Origin: Anaerolineales bacterium
Lineage (GTDB): Bacteria; Chloroflexota; Anaerolineae; Anaerolineales; Villigracilaceae
NCBI GenBank assembly: GCA_020634885.1
Contig: JACKAW010000011.1
Coordinates: forward strand, 1 to 64,000
Reading direction: 5' to 3'
Length of the DNA stretch: 64,000 nt
Shown: piece after piece, positions 1-7,750 of the stretch
Numbering within the stretch: the stretch's first letter is position 1
Layout: each line of letters starts with the position of its first letter
Translations under genes and position numbers: made by a program
Notes under the pieces: model-generated
What the model was told of the DNA's origin: nothing
What the model saw: only the letters and a program-made list of their open reading frames with translations
Database searches by the model: none

Positions 1-42
1 ATTAAAAACCTGTTGCCCATCGTTCATCGTCTGCCAAAGCAG

Positions 43-48
43 TATAAT
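43..48 (+). promoter_or_regulatory. -10 box of coaBC, leaderless arrangement
   Basis: A perfect TATAAT lies 8 nt before the coaBC ATG. No Shine-Dalgarno sequence is visible between them, so transcription should start at or next to the start codon. No convincing -35 box is seen. Confidence 0.6.
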
Positions 49-56
49 CACCGCGT

Positions 57-1262
57 ATGTCCATTCTTTCTGGCAAACATATCCTGCTTGGCGTCACAGG
101 CTCTATTGCGGCGTATAAAGCGGCAGATCTGGCATCCAAACTCACGCAGGCGGGCGCACAGGTGGATGTGATCTTGACCAACGCTGCAGAAAAATTCGTT
201 ACCCCGCTTACCTATCAATCTGTCACCGGACGCAAAGCCTACACCGACAAAGACCTGTGGGGCGACGAAGCTCATGTGCTGCATGTCAACCTCGGCAAAA
301 CCGCCGACCTGCTTGTCATTGCGCCCTGCACCGCCGACACCATGGCAAAACTTGCGCACGGCATGGCAGATAATTTATTAACCGTCACCGCCCTTGCCGC
401 AACCTGCCCGATATTAATTGCGCCTGCCATGGATGGCGGGATGTTCTACCACCCCGCCACGCAAGCGAATCTCCAAACGCTTCAGACTCGCTCAGTGCTG
501 GTCGCTGGACCCGCAGCCGGGCACCTCGCTTCAGGCTTGAAAGGCGTGGGACGTATGCTTGAGCCAATCGAAATCCTTGGGCATATTCGAATCGCGCTCG
601 GCAAGAAGGGCATACTAGCGGGCAAAAAAATCATCGTCACCGCCGGTGGGACACAGGAAGCCATAGACCCGGTGCGCGTCATTACCAATCATTCATCTGG
701 CAAGCAGGGCTATGCCCTTGCTCAAGCCGCATTGGACGCTGGTGCAAAAGTCACTCTCATCACCACGCCAACAGCGCTCACGCCTCCAGTCGGTGCGGAA
801 GTTATCCGCGTGAAAAGCGTGCAGGATATGCTCGACGCCCTGCTCAATGAAACAGCCGATGCGCTCATTATGGCGGCGGCGGGCGCGGACTTCCGACCGG
901 TGCATGTGGCAAAAGATAAACTCAAAAAACGAGACGGCATTCCCCAGATCCAGCTTGAGGCGGCGCCCGATATTCTGAAAGCGCTGTCAAGCCCAAATGA
1001 AGGAAAGAAGCGTTTCAACGTCACGGTAGGGTTTGCGGCGGAGAGTCGTGACCTGTTGGCGAATGCATCCGAAAAGCTGAAATCCAAGGGCTTAGACTTT
1101 ATCGCCGCGAATGACATCTCTGCGAATGATGCCGGGTTTGCTGTTGAAACCAATCGCATCACGTTGTTATTTGCAACCGGAACGCCGGAAACTTTACCGC
1201 TCATGAGTAAACATGATGCGGCTGAAAAAATCATCGAACACGTTGCACGATTGCTGGAGTAA
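57..1262 (+). CDS. coaBC: Bifunctional CoaBC (phosphopantothenoylcysteine decarboxylase / phosphopantothenate-cysteine ligase)
   Basis: Catalyses two consecutive cytosolic steps of coenzyme A synthesis: ligation of cysteine to 4'-phosphopantothenate and decarboxylation of the product. Residues about 1-180 are the FMN-dependent CoaC part (GSIAAYKAADL near the N-terminus, histidines in AHVLH). Residues about 190-400 are the CoaB ligase part (GGTQEAIDPVR, HSSGKQGYA, then the KLKK lysines). The length of 401 residues is normal. One oddity is the segment PAMDGGM near residue 123, where the family motif is usually PxMNxxM, so an Asp sits at the position of the functionally important Asn. The start is the first ATG of the window after a TATAAT box. 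The phosphoesterase gene follows 1 nt after the stop and is probably co-transcribed. Confidence 0.95.
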   Translation: MSILSGKHILLGVTGSIAAYKAADLASKLTQAGAQVDVILTNAAEKFVTPLTYQSVTGRKAYTDKDLWGDEAHVLHVNLGKTADLLVIAPCTADTMAKLAHGMADNLLTVTALAATCPILIAPAMDGGMFYHPATQANLQTLQTRSVLVAGPAAGHLASGLKGVGRMLEPIEILGHIRIALGKKGILAGKKIIVTAGGTQEAIDPVRVITNHSSGKQGYALAQAALDAGAKVTLITTPTALTPPVGAEVIRVKSVQDMLDALLNETADALIMAAAGADFRPVHVAKDKLKKRDGIPQIQLEAAPDILKALSSPNEGKKRFNVTVGFAAESRDLLANASEKLKSKGLDFIAANDISANDAGFAVETNRITLLFATGTPETLPLMSKHDAAEKIIEHVARLLE

Positions 1263-1263
1263 T

Positions 1264-1995
1264 ATGCGAATTTTGGTCATGTCTGATATTCATGCGAACT
1301 ATACTGCGCTCGAAGCGGTATTAAAAGATGCCGGGGCTGTGGATGAAACCTGGTGTCTCGGCGATCTGGTAGGCTACGGACCCGATCCCAACGCGGTAGT
1401 GGAGGAAATACGCGAGATCAAAAACCTGACTTGCCTGATGGGCAACCATGATGTGGGCGTCATCGGAAAAATGTCGCTTGATACTTTTAATGGGGAAGCC
1501 AAACGCTCGTTGATTTATCACGAACAGGTTCTTTCTGCCAGCAATATGGATTTCATAAAATCACTGCCATCGAATGTGAAGGTGCGCGGCGAGGCATCCA
1601 TCGTTCACGGCTCTCCACGCGACCCGGTGTGGGAATATATTTTGAACGCCATGACTGCCAGTTTGAATTTTGATTATTTTGACACCCCCTGGTGCTTTGT
1701 GGGACATACCCACCTGCCAAGCATGTTCATCCGCGATGAAGAACAGACGCGTATCCTGGTTTCTCCAACCCAACCCGATACTATCGTTCAACTTCGCCCA
1801 AAAATGATCTTAAACCCGGGGTCGGTTGGTCAGCCGCGAGACCGCGACCCGCGCGCCTCCTACGCCATTTACGATACCGAAGCAAGAACATGGACGCCCA
1901 AACGGGTTACTTATAATATCCCCGAAGTACAGGAACGCATCCGGGCGGCGAAATTACCGGAAAAACACGCCATACGAATCGCCGAAGGCTGGTAA
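1264..1995 (+). CDS. Calcineurin-like metallophosphoesterase, YfcE/DR1281-type
   Basis: A small cytosolic dimetal phosphoesterase of 243 residues. The metal-binding motifs occur in canonical order: SDIHAN at residues 7-12, GDLVGYGPDP near 40, GNHD near 66, HGSPRDP near 118 and GHTH near 152. GSVGQPRDRDP near 190 is typical of the COG0639/COG2129-like bacterial branch, whose members act on phosphodiesters or phosphoproteins. The natural substrate cannot be told from sequence. An ATG 17 codons upstream lies inside coaBC, but ATG 1264 gives the standard N-terminus (MRILVMSDIH) and abuts the coaBC stop, so it was preferred. A terminator follows directly. Confidence 0.9.
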   Translation: MRILVMSDIHANYTALEAVLKDAGAVDETWCLGDLVGYGPDPNAVVEEIREIKNLTCLMGNHDVGVIGKMSLDTFNGEAKRSLIYHEQVLSASNMDFIKSLPSNVKVRGEASIVHGSPRDPVWEYILNAMTASLNFDYFDTPWCFVGHTHLPSMFIRDEEQTRILVSPTQPDTIVQLRPKMILNPGSVGQPRDRDPRASYAIYDTEARTWTPKRVTYNIPEVQERIRAAKLPEKHAIRIAEGW

Positions 1996-2006
1996 TATCC
2001 CACAAA

Positions 2007-2040
2007 AGTCCTCTCAACTGCCAGAGAGGGCTTTTTCTTT
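2007..2040 (+). terminator. Rho-independent terminator after the phosphoesterase gene
   Basis: A 9-bp stem (agtcctctc with gagagggct, one G-U pair) and an 8-nt loop are followed by CTTTTTCTTT. Confidence 0.85.
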
Positions 2041-2129
2041 GTCAGAAGTTGTAAAATAGTAAGGAACAAATAGTTCGATTCCATCGTCCTTTTGGAAGAG
2101 AAATCACCAAAGGAAAAGGAGAATGAGAA

Positions 2130-3104
2130 ATGAAACGCCTGTTACCGTATAGTCTTATTTTGATCACCGCTGTCATTGTAGGAGCCTGTGGAGCCGGAGC
2201 CGCGCCGGAATACGCCATGGAAGCGCCTGCCGCTCCAGCAGAATATGGCGCCGCCCCGGCATCTGAAGAATTGTATCTTGGAGATACAGTTGAGTATTCA
2301 GAGGAAGCTGCACGCGCTGGCAATGGTGGTGGGGGTGTAGACGCGACTCAGGTACAACGCCTCGTCATCCAAAACGCAGATATCACGGTCGTCGTTTCGG
2401 ATGTGGAACTACGTATGGAAGATATCGGCGGTATGGCAGAGGAAATGGGCGGCTTTGTTGTATCTTCCAACCTGTACCAGAGCTACACCAGCAATTATGT
2501 ACAGGTTCCCGAAGCCAGTATCAATGTGCGCGTACCCGCCGAAAAACTGGACGAAGCCCTTGACCTGATCAAGAAAGACACCGTTGAAATACGCAGTGAA
2601 ACCCGCTCCGGTACAGATGTCACCGCCGAATACGTGGACTTGAAATCACGGCTCAAAACTTATCAAGCCGCTGAAAAAGAACTGACCGAGTTAATGGAGA
2701 GCGCACAAGACACGGATGAGGTTGTAAACATCTTCAACCAATTAATGTACTACCGCGAACAGATCGAGGTCTTGCAAGGTCAGATCAAGTACTATGAAGA
2801 AGCCGCCGCGCTTTCTTCCATCAACATCCGTCTGATCGCAGAAGAGACCATTCAGCCGGTAACGATCGGCAAATGGGAACCGAAGGGTGTGGCGCTCGAA
2901 GCGATCCAGGACCTGCTTGATTTCTGGAAAAACTTTGTAGACTTTATGATCCGATTCATCGTCTTTACCCTGCCCGTGCTTATCACCATCGGCATTCCAC
3001 TCTACTTCGGTTTCATTGGACTGCGTTGGGTCTTCCGCAAGTTGCGCGGCAACAAGAAACCCAAAGCTGCTGAAAGCAAAAAAGAAGAGGAACCAAAAAA
3101 GTAA
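2130..3104 (+). CDS. DUF4349 lipoprotein with C-terminal membrane anchor
   Basis: A 324-residue lipoprotein precursor. A short signal peptide ends in the lipobox-like VGAC, with the cysteine at about residue 20, followed by an Ala/Pro/Glu-rich linker. Residues about 75-290 fit DUF4349: IQNADITVVV, VRVPAEKLDEAL, RSGTDVTAEYVDL and a central coiled coil. A transmembrane helix near 275-305 leads to a short Lys/Glu-rich cytoplasmic tail. The family is an uncharacterised envelope group found in Firmicutes, Chloroflexota and others. AAGGAG at an 8-nt spacing supports the ATG. It is monocistronic, with hairpin terminators on both sides. Confidence 0.88.
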   Translation: MKRLLPYSLILITAVIVGACGAGAAPEYAMEAPAAPAEYGAAPASEELYLGDTVEYSEEAARAGNGGGGVDATQVQRLVIQNADITVVVSDVELRMEDIGGMAEEMGGFVVSSNLYQSYTSNYVQVPEASINVRVPAEKLDEALDLIKKDTVEIRSETRSGTDVTAEYVDLKSRLKTYQAAEKELTELMESAQDTDEVVNIFNQLMYYREQIEVLQGQIKYYEEAAALSSINIRLIAEETIQPVTIGKWEPKGVALEAIQDLLDFWKNFVDFMIRFIVFTLPVLITIGIPLYFGFIGLRWVFRKLRGNKKPKAAESKKEEEPKK

Positions 3105-3120
3105 CCGGCAACAAATAATG

Positions 3121-3153
3121 AGAGGACGGCATGGATGCCGTCCTCTTTTTTTT
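3121..3153 (+). terminator. Rho-independent terminator after the DUF4349 gene
   Basis: A perfect 10-bp stem (agaggacggc) with a 6-nt loop, followed by eight T residues. Confidence 0.92.
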
Positions 3154-3168
3154 ATGGAACGGCATGGG

Positions 3169-3174
3169 TATAAT
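3169..3174 (+). promoter_or_regulatory. -10 box of rsmG, leaderless arrangement
   Basis: TATAAT ends 8 nt before the rsmG ATG. No ribosome binding site lies between them. Confidence 0.55.
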
Positions 3175-3182
3175 CTTCTCTC

Positions 3183-3893
3183 ATGGACTCATTAATTCAA
3201 GATGCACAGAACCTTTTCAACGTTCACCTAACTGCACGTCAAATGGCGGCGCTCAGCCGGTATGAAAAGGAATTGATGGAATGGAATCAAAAGTTCAACC
3301 TCACCGCCATTCGGGATGTTGAGTCCATACGTACCAAACACTTTTTGGATTCGTATTCCTGTGTTCTCGCGTGGAAAGCCACCCCGCCGCGCCGCCTCAT
3401 TGATGTGGGTACGGGCGCGGGTTTCCCCGGCATTCCGCTAAAGATCATCTATCCGATGATGCATGTCACGCTGGTTGAATCGGTCGGCAAAAAGGTCAAG
3501 TTTTGCCAGCATGTGGTCCAAACCCTCGAACTGGACGACATTGAAGTGATCCACTCACGCGCCGAAGATATTGGACAAAACCCCGCACACCGTGAAAGCT
3601 ACGACTGGGCAGTGGCTCGCGCTGTGGCGCAACTCAATATCCTGAGCGAGTACCTGCTGCCTCTGGTGAAACTGGGCGGAACAATGCTCGCCCAAAAAGG
3701 CGAGACGGGTCCCGCCGAGGCACAGTCGGCGGAAAAGGCAATGAAATTACTGGGTGGAAAACTCAGGCAGTTGATCCCCGTCGAATTACCCGGCGTTGCA
3801 GATATACGCCACCTGGTGATCGCAGATAAGGTCGCCGCCACGCCGCCAAAATATCCGCGCAAGGCAGGCATTCCCATGAAGACCCCTCTTTAA
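3183..3893 (+). CDS. rsmG: 16S rRNA (guanine-527-N7)-methyltransferase RsmG
   Basis: Methylates G527 of 16S rRNA, using S-adenosylmethionine, in the small ribosomal subunit. The 236-residue length is typical. Diagnostic segments are NLTAIRD near residue 40, the SAM-binding DVGTGAGFPGIPLKI near 77-91, a RAEDI loop near 127 and a VARAVAQL helix near 147. These are the hallmark blocks of the GidB/RsmG family. It stands alone rather than beside gidA/mnmG, and the mRNA appears to be leaderless. A bidirectional hairpin separates it from the convergent cupin gene. Confidence 0.95.
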   Translation: MDSLIQDAQNLFNVHLTARQMAALSRYEKELMEWNQKFNLTAIRDVESIRTKHFLDSYSCVLAWKATPPRRLIDVGTGAGFPGIPLKIIYPMMHVTLVESVGKKVKFCQHVVQTLELDDIEVIHSRAEDIGQNPAHRESYDWAVARAVAQLNILSEYLLPLVKLGGTMLAQKGETGPAEAQSAEKAMKLLGGKLRQLIPVELPGVADIRHLVIADKVAATPPKYPRKAGIPMKTPL

Positions 3894-3895
3894 AC

Positions 3896-3932
3896 AAAAA
3901 GGGCAGAAGTCTCAACGACTTCCGCCCTTTTT
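3896..3932. terminator. Bidirectional terminator between rsmG and the cupin gene
   Basis: A-tract, stem gggcagaagt/acttccgccc with one mismatch, 7-nt loop, T-tract. It serves both convergent genes. Confidence 0.88.
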
Positions 3933-3935
3933 ATT

Positions 3936-4298
3936 TCAGCAACCTTCTTCCACAATCTTGATCACATCTTCCTTATTCGGCACAATACACAAAAACTCGA
4001 ACGGTTCACTACCCGTATTCTCATACGAATGAATCGCCCCCGCCGGAATGTAAACGGCGTCACCAGCCCGAACTTGATGTGTCTCATCGCCAATGGTGAT
4101 GGTAGCTTCACCCCGTAGAACATACTGTTCATGTTCCACTTCATTGGTATGACGAGGCATTCCACCTCCAGGCTTCATTGCGAACTTCCGCAACGCAAAA
4201 TTTGGTCCCTCTTGAGAAGAGATCAATACCTGAATGGTCGTATCTTTACCGGCAGCAACATTTTTTGCTTCGACCTCGGTTGAATGTTTTACAGTCAT
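3936..4298 (-). CDS. Single-domain cupin protein
   Basis: A 120-residue cupin (small beta-barrel), probably metal-binding. Cupin motif 1 is seen as HTNEVEHEQYVLRGE (two His and a Glu ligand) and motif 2 as PAGAIHSYEN, supplying the third His. Such stand-alone cupins act as sensors, isomerases or dioxygenases, and the substrate here is unknown. A TTG four codons upstream would extend the frame to 4310, but GGAGG sits 5 nt before ATG 4298, so that start is chosen. The gene lies downstream of the cytochrome b561 gene on the same strand, separated from it by a terminator. Confidence 0.85.
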   Translation of the reverse strand: MTVKHSTEVEAKNVAAGKDTTIQVLISSQEGPNFALRKFAMKPGGGMPRHTNEVEHEQYVLRGEATITIGDETHQVRAGDAVYIPAGAIHSYENTGSEPFEFLCIVPNKEDVIKIVEEGC

Positions 4299-4312
4299 GG
4301 CAGCCTCCAAAA

Positions 4313-4342
4313 GAAAACTTCCGAAGTTTCAACTTCGGAAGT
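4313..4342 (-). terminator. Terminator of the cytochrome b561 gene
   Basis: An 11-bp perfect stem (acttccgaagt/acttcggaagt) followed on the minus strand by TTTTCTTTT. Confidence 0.85.
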
Positions 4343-4352
4343 CCATTGTATT

Positions 4353-4886
4353 CTATTTCCCGAACCACATCCGTGCAAGCAAGTTATCCTTCTTGATAAA
4401 CTGATGGAACAAGGCTGCACCAACATGCAAGGCGACCAGCCCAAGCAGCAGCCAGGAGAATAATCCATGCCCGACGCGAGGGAGATACTCAAAGAAGTTG
4501 GCAGGGTAGGGTGCAGCTCCACTAAAGACGGCAGGCAGGTTCGCCATTTGGAACAACCCCAAACCGCTTGCAACCATTCCCAGCATTAACACATATAAAA
4601 GGATATGCACAGCGCGCCCGATGAAGTTCAACGCGGCGTTTCCGGCATCTGCCGGAGCGGGGCGCTTCGCGGCGAAGAGCATGACAATGCGCACAAGTAA
4701 CAGGACACCGATCGTCATACCAATGAATGCATGGCTTTGCAGCATCATCGGCTTTTGCGGGTCGGTTGGGTCTATGCCGGGCATTACGGTCTTTCCAACG
4801 CCGAGCATCATAACAATAAGCAACGCCATCAGCCAATGAATGACAACATGAACAGGGTGGTACCGTTTGGGTGTATTTTCAGACAT
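4353..4886 (-). CDS. Cytochrome b561 family membrane protein
   Basis: A 177-residue integral membrane di-haem b protein of the bacterial CybB type (COG3038), which passes electrons between quinol and an acceptor. Four transmembrane helices are evident. The N-terminal block RYHPVHVVIHWLMALLI carries the first haem histidines. QSHAFIGMTIGVLLL and the helix containing HILLYVLMLGMVASG follow, and LLLGLVALHVGAALFHQF near the C-terminus carries the last ligands. This His pattern matches the family. No dedicated partner gene is adjacent, and its terminator separates it from the cupin gene. Confidence 0.92.
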   Translation of the reverse strand: MSENTPKRYHPVHVVIHWLMALLIVMMLGVGKTVMPGIDPTDPQKPMMLQSHAFIGMTIGVLLLVRIVMLFAAKRPAPADAGNAALNFIGRAVHILLYVLMLGMVASGLGLFQMANLPAVFSGAAPYPANFFEYLPRVGHGLFSWLLLGLVALHVGAALFHQFIKKDNLLARMWFGK

Positions 4887-5025
4887 ATCTCTCTCCTCTT
4901 TTGTGTGATACAGACTATCTCTTAAATTCCTTTCTTACAACTCGTTGCGGGTGTAAAATGGACAAGTTCACATATATTTCCCCGTCGTCTTTCGGCGGGT
5001 ACCTCAAACTCAGGAGAAACTCCCC

Positions 5026-5454
5026 ATGTACCACACCCTTATCATCGTCGGCAATTTAGGCAAAGACCCGGAAATGCGCTACACCCCATCCGGGCAGGCA
5101 GTCACGTCCTTTTCTGTGGCAACCAGCCGCCAATACACCGCAGGCAATGGCGAACAAGTAAAAGAAACCGTCTGGTTCCGCGTTTCAGCCTGGGGCAAAA
5201 CCGCAGAAGTTTGCAACCAATATCTCAAGAAAGGTTCCAAAGTTCTGGTGGAAGGTCGCCTCACGCCCGATAAAACCACCGGCGGTCCGCGCATCTTCAC
5301 CCGTGGAGACGGCTCCGCAGGCTCTTCATTTGAAGTGACAGCCGCCACGGTTCGCTTCCTCTCCTCTCGCGGTGAAGCGGATAGCGGTCCCATGGCAGGC
5401 GGAGGCGGCATGGATATGGTCGAAATGCCCCCGGAAGATGATATTCCGTTCTAA
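5026..5454 (+). CDS. ssb: Single-stranded DNA-binding protein
   Basis: Binds single-stranded DNA in replication, recombination and repair. The N-terminal 105 residues form the OB fold (NLGKDPEMRYTPSGQAVTSFSVAT, a standard SSB signature shown here only in part: GKDPEMRYTPSG). A short Gly-rich linker leads to the acidic tip DDIPF, which in SSB proteins recruits partner proteins. The length of 142 residues is normal. An AGGAG lies 9 nt before the ATG. A small hairpin (cccgtcg/cggcggg, 4980-4998) is in the leader. The gene is transcribed alone and is followed by a long hairpin. Confidence 0.95.
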   Translation: MYHTLIIVGNLGKDPEMRYTPSGQAVTSFSVATSRQYTAGNGEQVKETVWFRVSAWGKTAEVCNQYLKKGSKVLVEGRLTPDKTTGGPRIFTRGDGSAGSSFEVTAATVRFLSSRGEADSGPMAGGGGMDMVEMPPEDDIPF

Positions 5455-5462
5455 CAAATCAA

Positions 5463-5497
5463 CAGCCCCTAAAGGTTTATAAAAACCTTTAGGGGCT
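5463..5497. terminator. Hairpin after ssb
   Basis: A perfect 15-bp stem (agcccctaaaggttt and its complement) with a short loop. The downstream T-run is weak on the plus strand, so it may only partly terminate or may act as a processing signal before the DUF3467 operon. Confidence 0.6.
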
Positions 5498-5509
5498 CAA
5501 TAAAAAATC

Positions 5510-5848
5510 ATGACAACTCCCCCAATCCCACCAAACAAACCCACCGGACCCATTCTTGAAGTCCCCGCAGGCTTGGAACCCACATACGTCAACCTCGCCC
5601 GTATCGCTCATTCTCCCTCTGATATCGTTATAGATTTTGCCCACCTGCTCCCTGGCGAGGTACGCGCAAAAATCCGCTCACGTGTGGTCATGACCCCGCT
5701 AAGCGCCAAACTACTACTCAAAGCGCTTGCCGAAAACATCTCTCGGTACGAGGCAGCCTACGGTGAAATTCATGTACCGGTCAATTCATCACTGGCAGAT
5801 AATCTCTTCCGCCCGTTTCAACAACCGCCCGAACCACCCAAAGAATAA
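5510..5848 (+). CDS. DUF3467 family protein
   Basis: A 112-residue cytosolic protein with the whole DUF3467 domain: TYVNLARIAHSPSDIVIDF near residues 25-43, then LPGEVRAKIRSRVVMTPLSA and a helical end LLKALAENISRYEAAYGEI. The function of the family is unknown. It is common in bacteria and archaea, sometimes beside nucleic-acid genes. Here it opens an operon in which the translin-like gene starts 2 nt after its stop. Confidence 0.85.
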   Translation: MTTPPIPPNKPTGPILEVPAGLEPTYVNLARIAHSPSDIVIDFAHLLPGEVRAKIRSRVVMTPLSAKLLLKALAENISRYEAAYGEIHVPVNSSLADNLFRPFQQPPEPPKE

Positions 5849-5850
5849 CC

Positions 5851-6540
5851 ATGCACAAACTGGAAACAATCGCCGACCACATCCGAAAGAGTTTCGACCT
5901 GCGCACCGCCGCACGCGACCAGGCATTAACCCAGGCTCGCCAACTTACCCGCGCCTGCTCGCTCGCCATCCGCGCTGTACACCGCGATGACCTTGAAACC
6001 ATGCAGGCGCAACTACTCGAAGCCCGCGCCCTCGCAGAAACCCTGCGAACCGCACTTGCAAACCACCCCGATCTCTTTCATGCCGGATACACCCAGGACG
6101 CGCTCAAGGAATTTGTAGAAGCCAATGTCACCTGTGCGCTGATCAAAAGCCAACCGCTTCCGACTCCCGAAGAGCTGTCCGTTGAACCCGCAACCTATCT
6201 CAACGGATTGGCAGAAGTGGTCGGCGAACTACGTCGCCGCACCCTCGATATTCTGCGCCACGGCTACTCGACAGAAGCTGAACGTCTGCTCGGTATTATG
6301 GATGAGATCTACTCCATTCTCGTCACCATGGATTACCCCGACGCCATCACCAACGGTCTGCGCCGCCAAACCGACCTGGCACGCGGCATCATCGAAAAGA
6401 CGCGCGGCGATATCACCTTTAGTCTGCGCGGTGGTCATCTGGAACAAGCCATCGGGCGGCTGCTCAACCAAATGGGCAGCGACCCGGCTCAAGGTCCAGA
6501 TGGAGCCGAAACGATCCCCACCATGGACGAGGATGATTAG
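5851..6540 (+). CDS. Translin/Trax family protein
   Basis: A 229-residue, almost entirely helical protein that matches translin and Trax. Human translin blocks recognisable here are the long N-terminal helices (residues 12-70), EPATYLNGLAEVVGELRRR (112-130; compare DVEDYLSG...ASELSRL) and DITFSLRGG (187-195; compare VYDLSIRGF). The EFVEA segment at 87-91 corresponds to Trax EYVEA, whose two Glu are catalytic, and D151-E152 lie where further metal-binding acids are expected. Translin-Trax (C3PO) is an RNase acting on small RNAs and tRNA precursors; archaeal homologues are known and bacterial ones are scattered. RNase activity here is inferred. It is translationally linked to DUF3467 upstream, with the membrane protein gene 4 nt downstream. 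Confidence 0.85.
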   Translation: MHKLETIADHIRKSFDLRTAARDQALTQARQLTRACSLAIRAVHRDDLETMQAQLLEARALAETLRTALANHPDLFHAGYTQDALKEFVEANVTCALIKSQPLPTPEELSVEPATYLNGLAEVVGELRRRTLDILRHGYSTEAERLLGIMDEIYSILVTMDYPDAITNGLRRQTDLARGIIEKTRGDITFSLRGGHLEQAIGRLLNQMGSDPAQGPDGAETIPTMDEDD

Positions 6541-6544
6541 AAGT

Positions 6545-7159
6545 ATGGCTGTCAAAAAAGGCGGACGAAAATATCCACTTGTCATTTTCACCACCATGCT
6601 CAGCCGATGGTGGACGGCGGTATTCACGCTTGGGTTGGCAATGATCGGGCTGGCTTGGATATTAAGAAGCTGGGGGTTTGAAAGCTGGCGCTGGCTGATC
6701 TTTGGCGGACTGGGTGTCGGTTTTGTTTTTATTGGTCTTATCATATTTGCTCTTCGTAAGAGCGCCTACATTCAACCCTTCACCGATCATGTACGCATTG
6801 TGACCCCGCTCCTGCGTTTTAATATCTCATACAAACGTTTTACGCGCACCACCACGGCAAATATGGGGTCGCTCTTCCCGCCAAAAACGATTGGCAAGGC
6901 GTTGGCAGAGGTGGTGGAGCCGCTGGCAAGAATGACTGCCATTGTGATCGAAGTGAAGGCAATGCCCATGAAGCAATCTTCGCTGCGGTTGTTTCTTTCT
7001 CCGCTTTTCTTCAAGGATAAGTCTCCGCATATTGTGATCCTTGTTGAAGATTGGATGCGTTTCAGCGCCGAAATGGACAGCCTGCGCCACGGCGGCGAGA
7101 TCGCTGCGCCTGCGCACCGGCGTGATATATCCATTCTTTCCAAACTTCCCAAGAAATGA
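6545..7159 (+). CDS. Two-helix membrane protein of unknown function
   Basis: A 204-residue protein with two transmembrane helices (about residues 24-43 and 48-67), then a soluble part of about 135 residues that looks like an alpha/beta domain and ends in a basic tail. No family was recognised. ATG 6545 follows the translin stop by 4 nt. The frame stays open far upstream, but only as a shadow of the translin gene. Its stop overlaps the next gene in an ATGA, so it belongs to the DUF3467-translin-DNPH1 operon. Confidence 0.75.
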   Translation: MAVKKGGRKYPLVIFTTMLSRWWTAVFTLGLAMIGLAWILRSWGFESWRWLIFGGLGVGFVFIGLIIFALRKSAYIQPFTDHVRIVTPLLRFNISYKRFTRTTTANMGSLFPPKTIGKALAEVVEPLARMTAIVIEVKAMPMKQSSLRLFLSPLFFKDKSPHIVILVEDWMRFSAEMDSLRHGGEIAAPAHRRDISILSKLPKK

Positions 7160-7566
7160 ATATTTATTTTGCATGTTCCATCACAGGCGGGCGTGAGCTT
7201 GAATCGTTCTACCGTGATTTTGTCGCCGCACTTGAATCGGATGGGCACATCATCCCAACATCACACCTTGCCCAGTCTGAATCCATGGAAGGTGAGCGTT
7301 TACTTTCTGCACATGATGTGTATGAACGGGATGTAAAGTGGATTCGTGAGTGTGATGCGTTGATCGCCGAGGTGGGGGTCCCCTCACATGGTGTAGGGTA
7401 TGAGATCGGGTATGCGTTGCAATTAGGAAAGCCTGTTTTATGCCTTGCTGGAAAGGACAGGCGGGTTTCAAAAATGATCACAGGCAACCCGGCGGTTTCG
7501 ATGAAAACGTATAATGTATTGGAAGAGGCGCTAAAAGAGGTACGCGAATTTCTTAAGAGTATGTAA
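7156..7566 (+). CDS. DNPH1/RCL-like 2'-deoxynucleoside 5'-phosphate N-hydrolase
   Basis: A 136-residue member of the nucleoside 2-deoxyribosyltransferase fold. It resembles human DNPH1 (RCL) more than classical transferases: YFACSITGGRE at residues 4-14 (compare YFCGSIRGGRE), an acidic pair in the YERDVKWI helix, DALIAEV near 76 and the catalytic-Glu block GVGYEIGYA near 86-94. DNPH1 cleaves the N-glycosidic bond of deoxynucleoside monophosphates, a nucleotide-sanitising role. That activity is inferred from motifs. The ATGA overlap with the preceding gene points to translational coupling in the translin operon. Confidence 0.85.
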   Translation: MNIYFACSITGGRELESFYRDFVAALESDGHIIPTSHLAQSESMEGERLLSAHDVYERDVKWIRECDALIAEVGVPSHGVGYEIGYALQLGKPVLCLAGKDRRVSKMITGNPAVSMKTYNVLEEALKEVREFLKSM

Positions 7567-7694
7567 TTTTTTATGTGATTCATCATCTGTAATTTGTGAC
7601 AAATTACGATACCGAAAAACGGGGCAATGATTTAACATCATCAACGGAGACCGTTGCAGACACCTCTAAAAGATCGTCTCCTCCTTTGGCGAAA

Positions 7695-7733
7695 GTTGAT
7701 GCCGGGTTTTGCCCGGCATCAACATTTTAATTC
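7695..7733. terminator. Hairpin between DNPH1-like gene and histidine kinase
   Basis: A perfect 12-bp stem (gttgatgccggg and complement) with a 5-nt loop and ATTTTAATTCTT on the plus side. It can end transcription from both convergent units. Confidence 0.75.
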
Positions 7734-7750
7734 TTATTAATTGGGGAAAA

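Noticed and set aside
722..1234. Open frame of 170 codons antisense to coaBC
   Set aside because: It lies wholly within a clear coaBC gene, has no recognisable domain and no ribosome binding site.
5851..6540. HAD-type hydrolase annotation for the translin-like protein
   Set aside because: No DxD phosphatase motif; the all-helical pattern and EFVEA/DITFSLRGG blocks fit translin.
7608..7680. GTG-started frame of about 19 codons on the minus strand in the spacer before the kinase terminator
   Set aside because: The nearest strong ribosome binding site is too far from the GTG, and there is no promoter; weaker than the mini-gene at 38863.
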